In this document: one piece after another, positions 33,721 through 45,086 of the stretch
How positions within the stretch are numbered: position 1 is the first letter of the stretch
How the letters are laid out: each line of letters starts with the position of its first letter
From: Aedes albopictus
Taxonomy: Eukaryota > Arthropoda > Insecta > Diptera > Culicidae
DNA length: 64,000 bases
Assembly: GCF_035046485.1 (NCBI RefSeq)
Contig: NC_085137.1
Span: 375,906,706 to 375,970,705, forward strand
Reading direction: 5' to 3'
The notes under the pieces: model-generated
The model's database searches: none
The model's input: the letters and a program-made list of their open reading frames with translations, nothing else
Told to the model about the DNA's origin: nothing
Translations under genes and position numbers: made by a program

Positions 33721-34555
33721 TAATATCTAGTCGTAATCTAGGCTCTATGAAACAAAGCTTAAAAATGATTAAGATTTTGATGCATAATAACCGAAAATGT
33801 GTCGAAATGGCCACTTCTTAGAACAACGGAATTATGCAATCAACAGTATCGCATACAGTTTGTAACAAGCACTTAACCCTCCTAAGATGTTAGTTTTTTC
33901 GCATCACGATGGCGTAGTGCACGTTCAGCGTGCCTGTCTGGGTCATATTGACCCCAACATCCTACTAGGGTTAAAACTTGCTGAGGCTGTTCTGTACCGT
34001 AAGAACGAAAACCAAATCAAATATCGACACAATTTGTCTCCATCAACACATTTTCATCTACTCGGGATACCATCTTCACTGACGAGACCCGGTATGATTC
34101 GGAACGTGATTATGTGCGACCCGACGACACGCGGCGGCACCGTCAGGTGTCAGTGCTAAATCGGTTGCAAACAAAAACAAAGCCCTGCTGTGTGTTGTTC
34201 TCCAGTGTCCCACACGTTCGTCGTCAATGGATGAACGAACAAAGGTTAGAGGCAGAGGCGCAGCGCACTCGCCCTGAGCTGAGAGAGTGAACATGCAGGT
34301 TTAGGTTTGGTATGCGACTTATTTGAGTGCGCGCTCTGTGTTACATATTTTTATCATTCACACACAACAGTGTTTTTCTTCCGAAGTCAGGTCGCGGCAC
34401 TTGACGCCGCCGGATAAAAACAGTTGGAAAATATTTTCATTTGTAGATAAACAAAAAAGGCGAGAAGAGTACATCAACTGCTGCCGCTTCAGTGAGAGTT
34501 ATGGCTTGGCGTGGATAGCCTAGTCATAATTACGCTTGCTTTGGGAAGCTTTTGA
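33721..34555. other. No gene recognised
   Basis: Unassigned DNA with frames shorter than 95 codons on both strands. 34090-34290 is GC-richer. No motif is recognised. Confidence 0.4.
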
Positions 34556-34559
34556 AATT

Positions 34560-34814
34560 CTCGCGCTCAGTATCATACGGGCGTATCTACAATGATCGAT
34601 TTCTCTTCATCGATTTTCTCTTCGGCTTATTCCGGGAAATACGACCAATAGTCGGATGATCTATCGGTATATTTCGATGAAGGACGACTAGGACTAGCAT
34701 CTAAAACAACAAAAACAACCAATAATGCTTTGCCGTCCAAGTTATTAATCAAAGAGAAAATCGTTGAAGAGAAATCGATCATTGTAGATACGCCCGTATG
34801 ATACTGAGCGCGAG
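34560..34814. mobile_element. 255-bp MITE with ~65-bp TIRs and AATT flanks
   Basis: CTCGCGCTCAGTATCATACG, extending through GATCGATTTCTCTTCA, is repeated in reverse complement at the right end with a single visible mismatch in about 60 bp. AATT lies immediately outside both ends, a candidate 4-bp TSD, although it is self-complementary and so ambiguous. Highly similar arms suggest a young insertion. Confidence 0.88.
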
Positions 34815-35061
34815 AATTGTTTAGGAAGTTACGGCATAAATAAGAGACGCATGAGTGAAACTAGTAAGATTCGTGTAAGAAGTTGATCAGCCGCCATATT
34901 TGAACTTAAATATACGTACCTACAAACTATTCTCAACAAACAGATATTGACTGAAACTTGGACTGTCTGGAACTTAGCCGTATAATTCAGTTTGGTAGGG
35001 AAAGTTTTGAGAAGTCAATTTTGAGTTCAACAAGTTGAAAACTCCCCATGACGAAGTGTAC

Positions 35062-35424
35062 TGGTCTAGTCTAGTCTACACATACACAGCCATTCATTGA
35101 AAAAATCCTGGAAAAGAGAATCGACTAACTCCATCATTTTTCATGTCATTATTAATCCTTGCAGCACATCAAAGATGTATTACAAACATTAAAGCGGCCA
35201 GGTCCACTGTGCAGCGTTGTTATTGTTATTGAAATCAAAGAACGGGGACATCTCGTACCAACCATTCCGTATACGAAGCATCAATATGAAACATTAACGG
35301 TGAAAGTGACGTTGCCAAAAAAGTTAATGTCACTGCTTGGTCCTTGGATTCCTACGATGGGACACAGGTGTTTAACCCTTATGCCCTGGCCCTTATGCCA
35401 AGGATTAGGCGCCTTTACTCGCTC
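35062..35424 (-). mobile_element. Retroposon 3' fragment with perfect 26-bp TSD
   Basis: A 26-bp direct repeat (TGAAAACTCC to GAAGTGTAC) lies at 35036-35061 and 35425-35450. On the minus strand the 363-bp insert ends in a TAGACTAGACTAGACCA tail, so it is the 3' end of a LINE-like element or a non-autonomous relative. No protein frame of note. The family is not identified. Confidence 0.8.
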
Positions 35425-35450
35425 TGAAAACTCCCCATGACGAAGTGTAC

Positions 35451-37430
35451 GGCAGAAAATAGCATGGGTTCCTCCAGAAGAACAAACATGTACTTAGGAC
35501 TAACAGGTGCCAAATGCTGTCAATTCAATGAAAGGGAATGAATTGATGATGCATTCGCTCGCCCACTGACCGAAGAACCAGATACACTGTATGATACAGA
35601 TACACTGTATGATAATTGTTTAAGGATTGTTGTAGCGGTACAGATTTGCTTAGACTAGTTTTTACTGATTCTTGGACTATAATAACTAGTAATGCATTAC
35701 TTTAGAGTTGTGGTTTAGACATTTTTTCCAAAGACACAAGTAATCAAGTCTTGGATCAATTGATTTCTCACGGTGCACTGTCAAAATATAAACATACCGT
35801 GAAAACCACATTACAAAATGGTTTCCTATTTGCAACCGACGTTAGATGGGAAACCGGAAATTGCAACCACCGACTTCCACACGGCAAGCATAAAGTTAGC
35901 CCAGTCAGTGCTGACAATTTATGTGAAAACTTCATGCTGGCCCAGTCTCGCGACCACTACTGCCGACAAACCTTCCTGTGTTGCAGCATAGCTTTCCGAC
36001 CAACCTACGGTCAACTGTGGTGATGTGGTTTTTCGCGTCGACGGGGATGGAATTCGGCTTAGAATCGCTGAAGTGCACCGCCCAGATCGGAGCAGATCAA
36101 GAGCCCACAGACACAAACGCAATGGGTAAAACAGCGAAGGCGTGTCGGCGGCATCAGTCGGTGTATAACGCCTTAATTATCAACACGGAATGCAATACAG
36201 AACTACGACGCCAAAAGGAATTTAAAAGTGCCAGCCACAACAAAGAACTCGTAGATTATTTTGTGCGATTGCGTGACGGTCACAATTTGCAATGCATTAG
36301 CAGATCATCTTCACCAGGTTCCTAGAATTCAAACAAAGAAGCAATCGACTTGGTTTGAAGCTTGACCTTCCTTGGATCATCTCTAAACGAAAATTGACCA
36401 ATGAAGGGTCAATTGAACCCTACAGTAAATCACCTTTTATCATAATCGGATTATGCAATTGACGATACAGCAACGTTCCTGAGAGAGTATTAAATTCCCC
36501 CCAACCAATCCCCCAATCAAAACCTGGAACTAAATAAACAATATGGTAATTGAAATGGAACGTGTCATGGGCGCCCTAGCGCCCTTATCATCGAAACTGG
36601 AACCCACGAGGGAGTGTCGCCATGCAACATTGCATGTAGTCTGGCACCACCCGTATAATACAGCCGATGGATGTTGGTGGGTGATGACAAATTCCGAAAC
36701 GAGACTGGACACATAAATTAATCTCTCGTTAAACAAATGCATCCAACTAAATCCCTCCGCCCAGTCAGTCAGTGTGGTGTACGACGGTTGATTGTATCGG
36801 GCGGAAGACAGTGCGTTGGGTACTGACTGGTCCCCCCATAAACTGGGTGACAATTTTGAGCAAGGGTTTTAAATTGAAACGAGTTTGTAATGATGTAATT
36901 TGCGTATCGTTAATGCCGACCGCCCCTCACAGTACGGCACACAACCGATTAGATTTAGAGAGGGGTGTGAAGGAAGGCGTGATGCTGTATGATCATTCCA
37001 TACACCTTTTGAGAGGTTAAATTGAAAGGTGGAAGTAGCACTTTTATCATCACTTGGATGGTTTATCACACAACAGTACGCCAAATTAAGGACAGTCGAG
37101 AAAACAATTTACCTCTAAACGGGTTAGTTGTAGTTGTTGATGCGTCAGCTAGAATGGTTTACAGCATGTTTTTTTAACTCTAAAGTGTGGAGAAAACCCG
37201 TCTTGCGCCACTTAAAACCGGCTGTTGACAGATGAAACAATTGTAGCTAGCAGATGGCGACAGTATTTCGAAACTTTGTTAGATAAATGAAGAGAACATT
37301 ATTGACGCGTTGGAGAACAGATTCAACCCGCTAACTGGTTAACAGGCTCGTTACACTATTGAATAATACCAACCACTTTCAACACCACCCCAATGGAAAA
37401 ATCACTAAAGGAAACACACAAATATTATCT
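35451..37430. other. No gene recognised
   Basis: Moderately GC-balanced DNA with no visible repeat copies. Frames of 90 and 115 codons (35751-36023, 35978-36325) overlap each other and minus-strand frames, and no domain is visible. It could be host intronic or regulatory DNA. Nothing decisive. Confidence 0.4.
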
Positions 37431-37745
37431 AGGAAAATTCATATCAGATAAAAAATTTCCGAAAAAAGGCTGAAGGAATCACGGGAGAGTCATATAAGGA
37501 TTCCTGGCAAAAAAATTAAAACAATCTCAGAAGGGTTCCCCGAACAATTCGCGGGATAAACCTCTGAACGAATCTTTAAATGAATATCGGAAAAAATACC
37601 TGATGGAAGGTCAAAATCCTGACAGAAGAATACCTGAAGGAATACCAAATTCCTGAAAAAAAATTCGTGAGATATCCCTAAAGGAATCCAGAGAGAAATC
37701 AATGAAGGAATCCCGGGAGAAATCCTGAAGGAATCCTGGTAAAAT
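37430..37745. repeat. 12-bp satellite block (GGAATC sense)
   Basis: Repeated AAGGAATC-CGGGAGA and GAAGGAATAC words with a 12-bp rhythm. Confidence 0.7.
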
Positions 37746-37849
37746 TTTCAGAAGAAAACCTTATTTGGCAGTGTTCCATGAAAGAATATCAAAAGAGGTC
37801 CTTCTCATTTTTTTTATTCTTCAAACACTTAACCTAATTTACAGCTGTA

Positions 37850-37942
37850 AAGGCCGTTCGCAATGCTGTTTTATTTTGTATGGCGAGTTTTAAAAATTTT
37901 AAAACTCGCCATACAAAATAAAACAGCATTGCGAACGGTCTT
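37850..37942. repeat. Near-perfect 93-bp palindrome
   Basis: The arms meet at a single central base (37896): GGCGAGTTTTAAAA, A, TTTTAAAACTCGCC, extending outward through GCAATGCTGTTTTATTTTG. Only one mismatch (G at 37853 against T at 37939). It has essentially no loop. It is probably a hairpin MITE or an inverted duplication. Confidence 0.93.
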
Positions 37943-38513
37943 ATACTTTAGGGCACTGCGTAAGCGATTCCAATTGGAAGCTGTACTTACATTTTGTACA
38001 ATGCCTAAATGTATTCAATTCTAATTGTACTACATATATCGAACTGGTTGCCGTTGCGCTGCTTTCACTTTCAAACCTATCATGGTAGAATGATGAGCAC
38101 GAGGATGTTGATGTGTGGCTGTTGGTTGTTCCTGTTTCCAGTCCGATTGGGGGTCAATTATGGGTTGCCGTTCGCTGATGTCCAAGTATCCGGGTCCATT
38201 TGAGCCATGGGCTCAGAAGAGGGTCAAGTGTCAGCTGCTCTCAGGGGGAAAGAGCAACTGACGAAAATGCCATGAACATCTACTTATGAAGCAAACGTGT
38301 GACCAATTACGCCACGGGCCCCGGCTAGGTCCTTCTCAATATCCTAGTGGAATTGCTGAACGAATGCCGGTTGAAATCTTCGAAATAATCCTGGAAGAAC
38401 CCCTGAAGAAATTACAGGAGATTCCTAATGGACTGATGAATAGAATCTTCGAGGAGGAATCCCGAAGGACTACTAGGATAAATGATGATGAACCTGGGCG
38501 TGTTAGTGGAATA

Positions 38514-38786
38514 CCTGTAAGTAAAAAGAAAATCGGGCCAAGTACTGTTCCTTTGCAATCCACTAAGAATTTGCATCCTTTGACAGATACGCATTTCGAC
38601 CTCAACTGTAACGTCGTCTTCAGTGTCTTGTACTTGACTCGACTGAGTAGTAGTGAGTCGAGTCAAAGTACAAGACTCTGAAGACGACCTTACAGTTGAG
38701 GCCGAAATACGTAACTGTCAAAGGATGCAAATTCTTAGTGGACTTCAAAGGAACAGTACTTGACCCGATTTCATTTTAACTTACTG
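38514..38786. mobile_element. Hairpin MITE with ~125-bp arms
   Basis: Arms mirror each other around about 38648: AAGTACTGTTCCTTTG, GCATCCTTTGACAGATACG, CTCAACTGTAACGTCGTCTTC, TACTTGACTCGACT on the left, and the reverse complement on the right with scattered mismatches. There is almost no loop. Probably the same family as 28165-28365. Confidence 0.88.
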
Positions 38787-39760
38787 GGATAAATTCCTTA
38801 AGGAAACCCGAAGGAACCAATGTAGGCATCGCGGAAGAAATCTCGGGGAAATCCTTGAACGTATTTAAGAGGAATTCCTGATTAACGTCGGGAGAAATCC
38901 CTGAAAGAATGCCGGAAGGAGCCCTGGAAGAAATCTCTAAAGGAACCCCCGGAAGAAGCCTTGAAAGAATCAGCCAATGAATCTTGCGAAAGAGGTATCA
39001 ATAAAAGAATTCTAGAAGGAATTCCCAAAGGAAGCCCGGAAGAAATCCCTGAGGGAATCCCTGATGGAGTACCGAAGGATCTTAAAAGGAATCAATAAAG
39101 GAGTCCCGGAGAAAATCAACTTTGGAATTTCAGAAAAAAATCTGGAATAAATTCCTAAAGGAATCCCGGGAAAAATAAAAATTCTTAAAAGAATCCTTGA
39201 ATAAATCTGGGGAGGAATCCCGAAAAAGAAACCTGAGAAGAATCAATAGATAAATCCCGGGAGGAATCAGTGATCAAAGCAAGGATGCCCGGAAGAATAC
39301 TCAGTATGAACCCTGAGTGAATTCCTGATACATTTTTTGGAATACTTCGTGAAAGAATCCCGGAAGAAATCCACAAATGAATCGTGGGAGGAACCCATAA
39401 TGGAATTATTTATTACACCACCAAACCTGAGGTTAGGTTAGTTTTCCTTTAGAAATTCTTCCCGAGATTTATTCAGGGATACTCTTATGGATTTTTCCCG
39501 GGATTCTTTTAAGGATTTATTCCAGAATTTCTTCTGAAATTTCTCCATTGATTTTCTCTGGGACTCCTTTATTGATTCCTCCCGGAAAAATCAATGAAGG
39601 AATTTCAGAAGAAATTCTGGAATAAATCCCGGGAAAATTCTCAAAAGAATCCCTGAATAAATCTCGGCAGGAATCTGTGAAGGAAGAAGAGTCAATGAAG
39701 AAACCTCGGCAGGAATCAATGCAAGAATTCCAGGATGAATTCCTGAACCAAGTCCGGCAG

Positions 39761-40044
39761 AAGGGGGTGGAAGCTCACGTAAAACATTATCTCCTGGGCG
39801 CCCATTAAAAACACCATTCCCCGGGGAATACTGGCGCTTGAGCCAAGCCATTTAGAACTGTAGTTGGAGAAAATGCCAATGCAGAACCCGTAGCTTCCGG
39901 GAAGGTAAGCCCAGTTCCCTGGGTTAGTGGGTTGGTGTCAGGCCCTGCGAGCCGGTCGTAAAAAGTCAAGCACCGAAAAATCAACAAGAGAAATTGTTGA
40001 TTCAGTGTTATCATGAATTTCAGATTGAACTAAATAAATGAATG
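39761..40044 (+). mobile_element. Short retroposon with 11-bp TSD
   Basis: AAGTCCGGCAG at 39750-39760 and AAGTCCGGTAG at 40045-40055 bracket a 284-bp insert ending in an AACTAAATAAATGAATG tail. It includes GGTGTCAGGCCCTGCGAGCC, a GC-rich word unlike the satellite around it. No tRNA promoter boxes were seen. It is probably a LINE end fragment or a SINE of unknown type. Confidence 0.65.
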
Positions 40045-40796
40045 AAGTCCGGTAGGAGGAAACCTGGAAGAAAACCCAGGAAGACTACTGAATGAATCTA
40101 TATCAGTAATTCAATAATAATTCGAGAAAAAATCCGAAAATGAAACCTGAGAGGAATCAATGAAGGAATTGCTCGAGAAATGCCAAAAGAAATCTCACAA
40201 ATAAATCCCGAAGGAAATCAATGAATAAATCCCAGGAGGAAACTAAGAAGGAATTTCCTGAGAAATCTCTGATGCAAACCAATGAAGGAATCCCGGGTGG
40301 ATTTCCTGGGAGAGCCCTGGAAAACATCATGGAAGGAATACTGAAGGAATGCCGGGAAAAATGTTTGAAAGAATAATGGAACTCCTGAAAAAAAAAACGG
40401 GATGAAATCCGGAAGGAATTCTTAGAAGAATACTGGAAGGGATCTCACGAGTTTAATGGGACAAATCTCTACAGGATTCTCTGGAGGAATTGAAATATGA
40501 AACCTGGTACAAACTCTAGAAAAAAAAAACATGGAGAAATATCGAGAAGAATTGCAGAATATATTCATAGATCCCCGAGAGGAAAACCGGGTTTTGAAGC
40601 AGCCGTTTTGTTTACAGCGATGCTTAAACTGTAATTTACATCACACATATCATATACGTATTTCTCATTCCACCTACCACTACTGTCACGCATACGAACT
40701 GTCATGCTGCAGTTATGCTACGGCTAGACTGATCCATTATTAGGCCGGTTCAGGAAAAATCTTATGTAGTTGCGGCGTCGCAACAATAACCCTGTA

Positions 40797-41068
40797 CACA
40801 GATAAAAAAATGAGATTTACACGTCATGTAAACTTCATGTTAGTCATGTAAACTTATAGTTATGATGGTTTACATGATATATCATGTAAATTTGCGTTAT
40901 ATGTCATGTAAGCACTCAGAGTCTTGCAGAATTACATGACATATAATGGAAATTTACATGACATTTCATGACTTTTACATGATATATCATGTACACTTCT
41001 GTGATATCCCACGCTCCAATTATGTGCATCATATGTCACAGAATTTTACGCTCTTTTTTCGATCTGTG
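40797..41068. mobile_element. 272-bp MITE with TA TSD and internal ACATGATATATCATGT palindromes
   Basis: CACAGATAAAAAAA at the left and TTTTTTCGATCTGTG at the right form the TIRs. TA lies immediately outside both, as for Tc1/mariner-type elements. The interior repeats CATGTAAA and ACATGATATATCATGT many times in both senses. Non-coding. Confidence 0.8.
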
Positions 41069-41305
41069 TATGTATAGAAAGATATCTGATGAACTTAAAC
41101 AGTTTTGTTGAAGACGCCATTTGCGTCTTCACTGATTCGAGATATTGTGATTTAGTGCTCTTAATTTAATAAACTGCAGGAATCTCCGCTGGATTCCCAA
41201 AGAAAATGTAGGATTTTTTTTAGAAAAGAATCCTCGAGGAATTTCAAATTAAACTCATAAAAGATTCCGTTCAATTGGAATAAATTCTGAAGAAATAACA
41301 TGGAT

Positions 41306-41345
41306 TAGGCGCTATCCATTAACTGCGTAGACTCACTTTCGGTCT
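41306..41345. repeat. Single terminus related to the MITE at 63380-63547
   Basis: TAGGCGCTATCCATTAACTG followed by CGTAGACTCA matches one TIR of the 63380-63547 element in reverse complement. No partner end is present, so this is a broken copy. Confidence 0.6.
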
Positions 41346-41384
41346 CAAAGAATAATTATTGAGGAATTTGCAGAATACCATGTT

Positions 41385-41582
41385 GAAAGTTGAGACATTT
41401 ATACATAACATATCAAAAAATTAGAGATGTCTTTTTTTTCCTATCAAAAGTTATCTGCAATTTTGTAAATTAAGCCAGAAAACGTGGCATGGTTTACAAA
41501 ACGGCAGATAACGTTTGAAAGAAGAAAAAGAGAACTCTATTTTTTTATATGTTGTGTATAAATGCCTCAGCTTTCAATTGAT
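41385..41582. mobile_element. Foldback with ~85-bp arms
   Basis: GACATTTATACATAACATAT, AGTTATCTGC and TTTTGTAAA on the left are mirrored on the right (GCAGATAACG, ATATGTTGTGTATAAATG). The AACATATCAAAAAAATTAGAG word also occurs in the 45087-46586 foldback, suggesting a relationship. Confidence 0.75.
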
Positions 41583-41599
41583 GAAAAAATGTTGAAAAA

Positions 41600-42631
41600 C
41601 GGTGATTGCCATCATGGTGAAAAAAAAATGTTTTGGTATAAAAATCCAAGACGGCGGCCAAAATCAATATGGCCGACCCAACTTTTTATTATCGTAAATA
41701 GTAGCTCTATCTTTCCTTGTTTCAACAACAATTCGTTTTGAGGTGGTGTTTGGAGAAACTTTCGAGTTATAACGATTTGAATGAGCCATCATTTGACCAA
41801 AATCGAGGGGTCTGCAAAAAAGTTGTGACTTTAACTAACGGGGGGTCCATCAATTTGAGTAACCAAATGTATTTTCTTTACTTTTTTTTAGCGAGGACTT
41901 TCAGAAAATCGTCACCTTACACATTTTTGAAGACAAGGTGTAAATAGTGGGCCGTATTCAGCCAGAATTACCCAGTGTAATTATTCGATTTTCAATGCCA
42001 AAGAAGCTTAATATCGATAGTCTACATCTTTTTGATTCCATCTAATGAATCAGGTGAAGATAAGTAGGCATATCTGTAATGATTGGCTATTTTGGGTCTG
42101 ATGTGACGGAAATCAGCGTATATGACGAAGTAAATTTTTACCCTACATAAGAAACGCCTTTAGGAATGAAGCTGCAAAATTAATAGCTGCGATCCAGTCA
42201 ATATATTTAACCTAAAATGTGGGAAACCACTTCGATCTTATGCACATGCGATAGTCGTCCCTTAATTGGCCTCGAGGTAATAAAAATCCGTGTTGCAATC
42301 CGCCTTCGCAACTGCAGCAACGAACGCCAAAGTATGTTGATCCTTTATCGTGACGATTCTACGGTGAATTCAAGGTTCCCGTTGCAAACCTACAGGTTTG
42401 CCATTGCAACCAATCTCGCTATTCTAAAACTTGTTTATCCATTCCTTTCCATCTAGCCGACCGACAGATGCATAGCTGAGCTGCATACCTCAATCGTTCG
42501 CAATCTGATAGGGAGGTGGTACACACATGATCGGACCTCGGACAAGTGTGCTAACCATCCGCGACAGGAGCTGATGCGCTGTAGTAGACAAACCTTCTGT
42601 GCCGCGACGGACAACAAGTTGTCCTACACAC
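41600..42631. other. No gene recognised
   Basis: AT-rich unassigned DNA. Frames of 76-79 codons show no domain. Nothing supported. Confidence 0.4.
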
Positions 42632-42885
42632 CTAGAAAAAATCATGTAATTTTAGGTGTCCTGAACCTGACATATACGAGCATCTTCAAAGACACAAACT
42701 TAGAGGTCTAAACATGTAAATTTACGTCTTCCAGGACTTATATATTCTTAGCGTCTAGCAATCGCTAGAACCGATCTGATAGATAAAACATATAAAAACA
42801 AAACATTGCCACGCCCGGATTCGAACTCCGGATCTGCTGATTGAGAGCCACATCTCTTACCTCTCGGCTATTTCACCGAGTTAGA
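42632..42885 (-). mobile_element. tRNA-headed SINE-like element
   Basis: The minus-strand head reads ATAGCCGAGAGGTAAGAG (A box) and GGAGTTCGAATCCGGGC (B box). The tRNA-like fold is imperfect. A body of about 170 bp follows, containing GTGTCTTTGAAGATGCTCG. The body end is set at the ACACACCTAG motif and is approximate. It could instead be a tRNA pseudogene next to an unrelated repeat. Confidence 0.55.
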
Positions 42886-45086
42886 AGGTGGCTGATGAAT
42901 ATGATACTGATTCTACGTTTCCGGTGAAGTGGATTTGTTGACATCTAACGCAACCGACCAGTACTTACATAATGCGCGTAAAATTGAGTCCAATTTGTGA
43001 TTCAGTCTTGAAAATGTTTACGTTTTTGATGGTTCTGTCTCGTGCGAATTTCAGAATTCTGAAATGTGTAGCACACAGTTCGAACAAGATTTGCCTATGT
43101 TGTGTCCTACTTGTGATCTGGAAAACTGGATAACGGCGCGAGAAGAATCTACCAGGAGAGTGAAGGGTTCTGCCTCTTGCTTGTCCAGCTCGCCGGACCG
43201 GTTCAACACTACAATGACGGAAATGTTGAATTTAATTTAACTTAATAAAATAAATTCTGACATGGTAAGCTGTCCAGCAGCAGCGGTGCTGTGAGATAGC
43301 ACCAAGAAAGTAGAGACAAACGCCGTCACCACCGTCAAACGTGTTTCCCTCCGCGGGCGCATAACTGTTCTCGCGTTCTTCCAAACAGTCAGTCAAGAGA
43401 TTGTATTTCTTCCGCAGTGAACGTAGAAAAGCCGGTTGTGACGGTGGCTACTACTACTACCACTTCGCCACATCTAACTGGACCTGTCGTTCGAAAAAGA
43501 CCTGTCGCTAGCATCTCCGCGCGGAGATTAATCTTTCGACAGCGATCCTCCTTTGCGAAATTGGGCCGAGATTCCGAGCGCACAGTGCAGCGCGGCATTT
43601 CACCACCTGCCTGCGATTGCAATCCGTCTTGCTTGTTTTAAGGTGACGGTCCAGTGAGCTGATGCAATTTGGTGAATTATATTCCTAGTCATTCCACCAG
43701 AGCCGATGGGCTTCCATCGTGTTAATGCACCGTGATTTGTTGCAGGTACCGGGCGGCAGCCAGATACAGTAGCGGACAATATTGGCGTTTCTACGCTGTT
43801 TCCAGATCCATAGCTGAATCTTGATTATTGAAATACAGGGATTGAAGTGGTAAGATTCCTTCAAATGCAATAGTTCCATCTACCCTAAGTCAAAATCGCA
43901 TACCATAAATAATCTCGAATAGTCGAACACAATATGACAAACATATTATGCAGTTAACTGATATAATTGCTAGTAAAACCACAAATAATTTTCAATTGAT
44001 TTCTTATCGATTCTATTCTCCGATCAACATAAGGATGGATATTCGTTGGTGAGTCCGTTCCATATTATTAAAAAAATAGTATAATAACTTATAAAACAAT
44101 ATAATTGAAATGACAAGCTAATCAGTTTTCTAATAGAATGAAATTCGTAACATTTCCAGTGTCCATCACTGTAGTTTTCGAAATTTCGAATAAAAAATAG
44201 GAAACACGAAAACAATACTAAACAAACACACTGGTTGCATTCTCGAAACGAATGGTCTGCTCCTGCCGATGCGCAATGGCTATGATGGCCCAAGCTGCGA
44301 TGTGATCATGGATGCGTGAGAAACCAGCTTAGCACCTTTAGACGAGGAGAGAAATATTAACTGCGCGATAATTCGGCGTTGACCGAGTTTCGGTGAATGA
44401 TTGGCTCCTTCTCAGTCACTCGGTCGAAGCGATGGATTCGACGAGGCATGGAACGATGCGATGATGGTGGTAAAGCTTGTCGTATCGTTTCACGATCGAT
44501 CATTTCTCCGGAGATAAATATGTTTCAATTTCGTTAGACACGTCTTTCCACAGTGAAACCGAGATGAAAATGCACCCAATAAATATGTGAGTCTGGATGC
44601 GGATGTATGTTTTGCTCCGTTAGTCTCTGAAATGTTGATTAATTGTTGATTTAACCTTATGACGAAAGTTCGGTCGTTGACACACTGACTGTTGAAGGCC
44701 GATGTTGGATCGGAATTAAGCAGAGCAAGACCGATAGCTTGGTAGGTGGCGAAGTCGGAGCGACCAGTATGATTGAGTAGAGCACCAGTGGGCAATGATT
44801 GGAAAAGTGACCGCATGGGTGGCTGTGTGAATTAGCTTATATTAATCCTATTGACGTAATTATTGAAATTGAAAGTGATCGGCTTTACTTATAATCATTT
44901 CTTCTTAGGAAGTTGACAAAGCTTTTGAGAAACTGAACGCCCTGAAGATTCCATTCTTTGAAAATCAAAATGGCATCGACTATGACAACTGCATATACAC
45001 AAAAACCACTCAATACTAAATTGAATGAAACATGCATGCATAATTTCCAGATCACAAAAATAATGTAAAGAAGCTGGTGATATTAA
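42886..45086. other. Unassigned, includes a GC-rich exon-like patch
   Basis: Apart from the candidate exon at 43420-43641, only short frames are seen. 43130-43420 and 44340-44480 are GC-richer than the surroundings. No repeat family was recognised by eye, so this may be host DNA. Confidence 0.4.
43420..43641 (+). CDS. Possible terminal exon of an unknown host gene
   Basis: TTGTATTTCTTCCGCAG at 43403-43419 looks like a polypyrimidine tract plus 3' splice site. The following frame (from 43422, phase assumed) reads NVEKPVVTVATTTTTSPHLT, then VVRKRPVASISARRLIFRQR and a Cys-containing end CDCNPSCLF before TAA. Its GC content is higher than that of the flanks. There is no upstream exon in view and no recognised family. 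Low confidence; a chance frame is the main alternative. Confidence 0.2.
   Translation, partial: NVEKPVVTVATTTTTSPHLTGPVVRKRPVASISARRLIFRQRSSFAKLGRDSERTVQRGISPPACDCNPSCLF

Larger units (their letters stand above)
38310..40560. repeat. 12-bp satellite block with an inversion point near 39590
   Basis: The block runs mainly in the GGAATCCCGGAAG sense. 39440-39590 runs in the opposite sense (TTCTTCCCGAGATT). At about 39590 the two senses meet so that GATTTATTCCAGAATTTCTTC is mirrored by GAAATTCTGGAATAAATC. Interrupted by the hairpin at 38514-38786 and the insertion at 39761-40044. Confidence 0.85.

Noticed and set aside
35978..36325. 115-codon plus-strand frame
   Set aside because: No domain, overlaps other frames on both strands, and no start or splice evidence.
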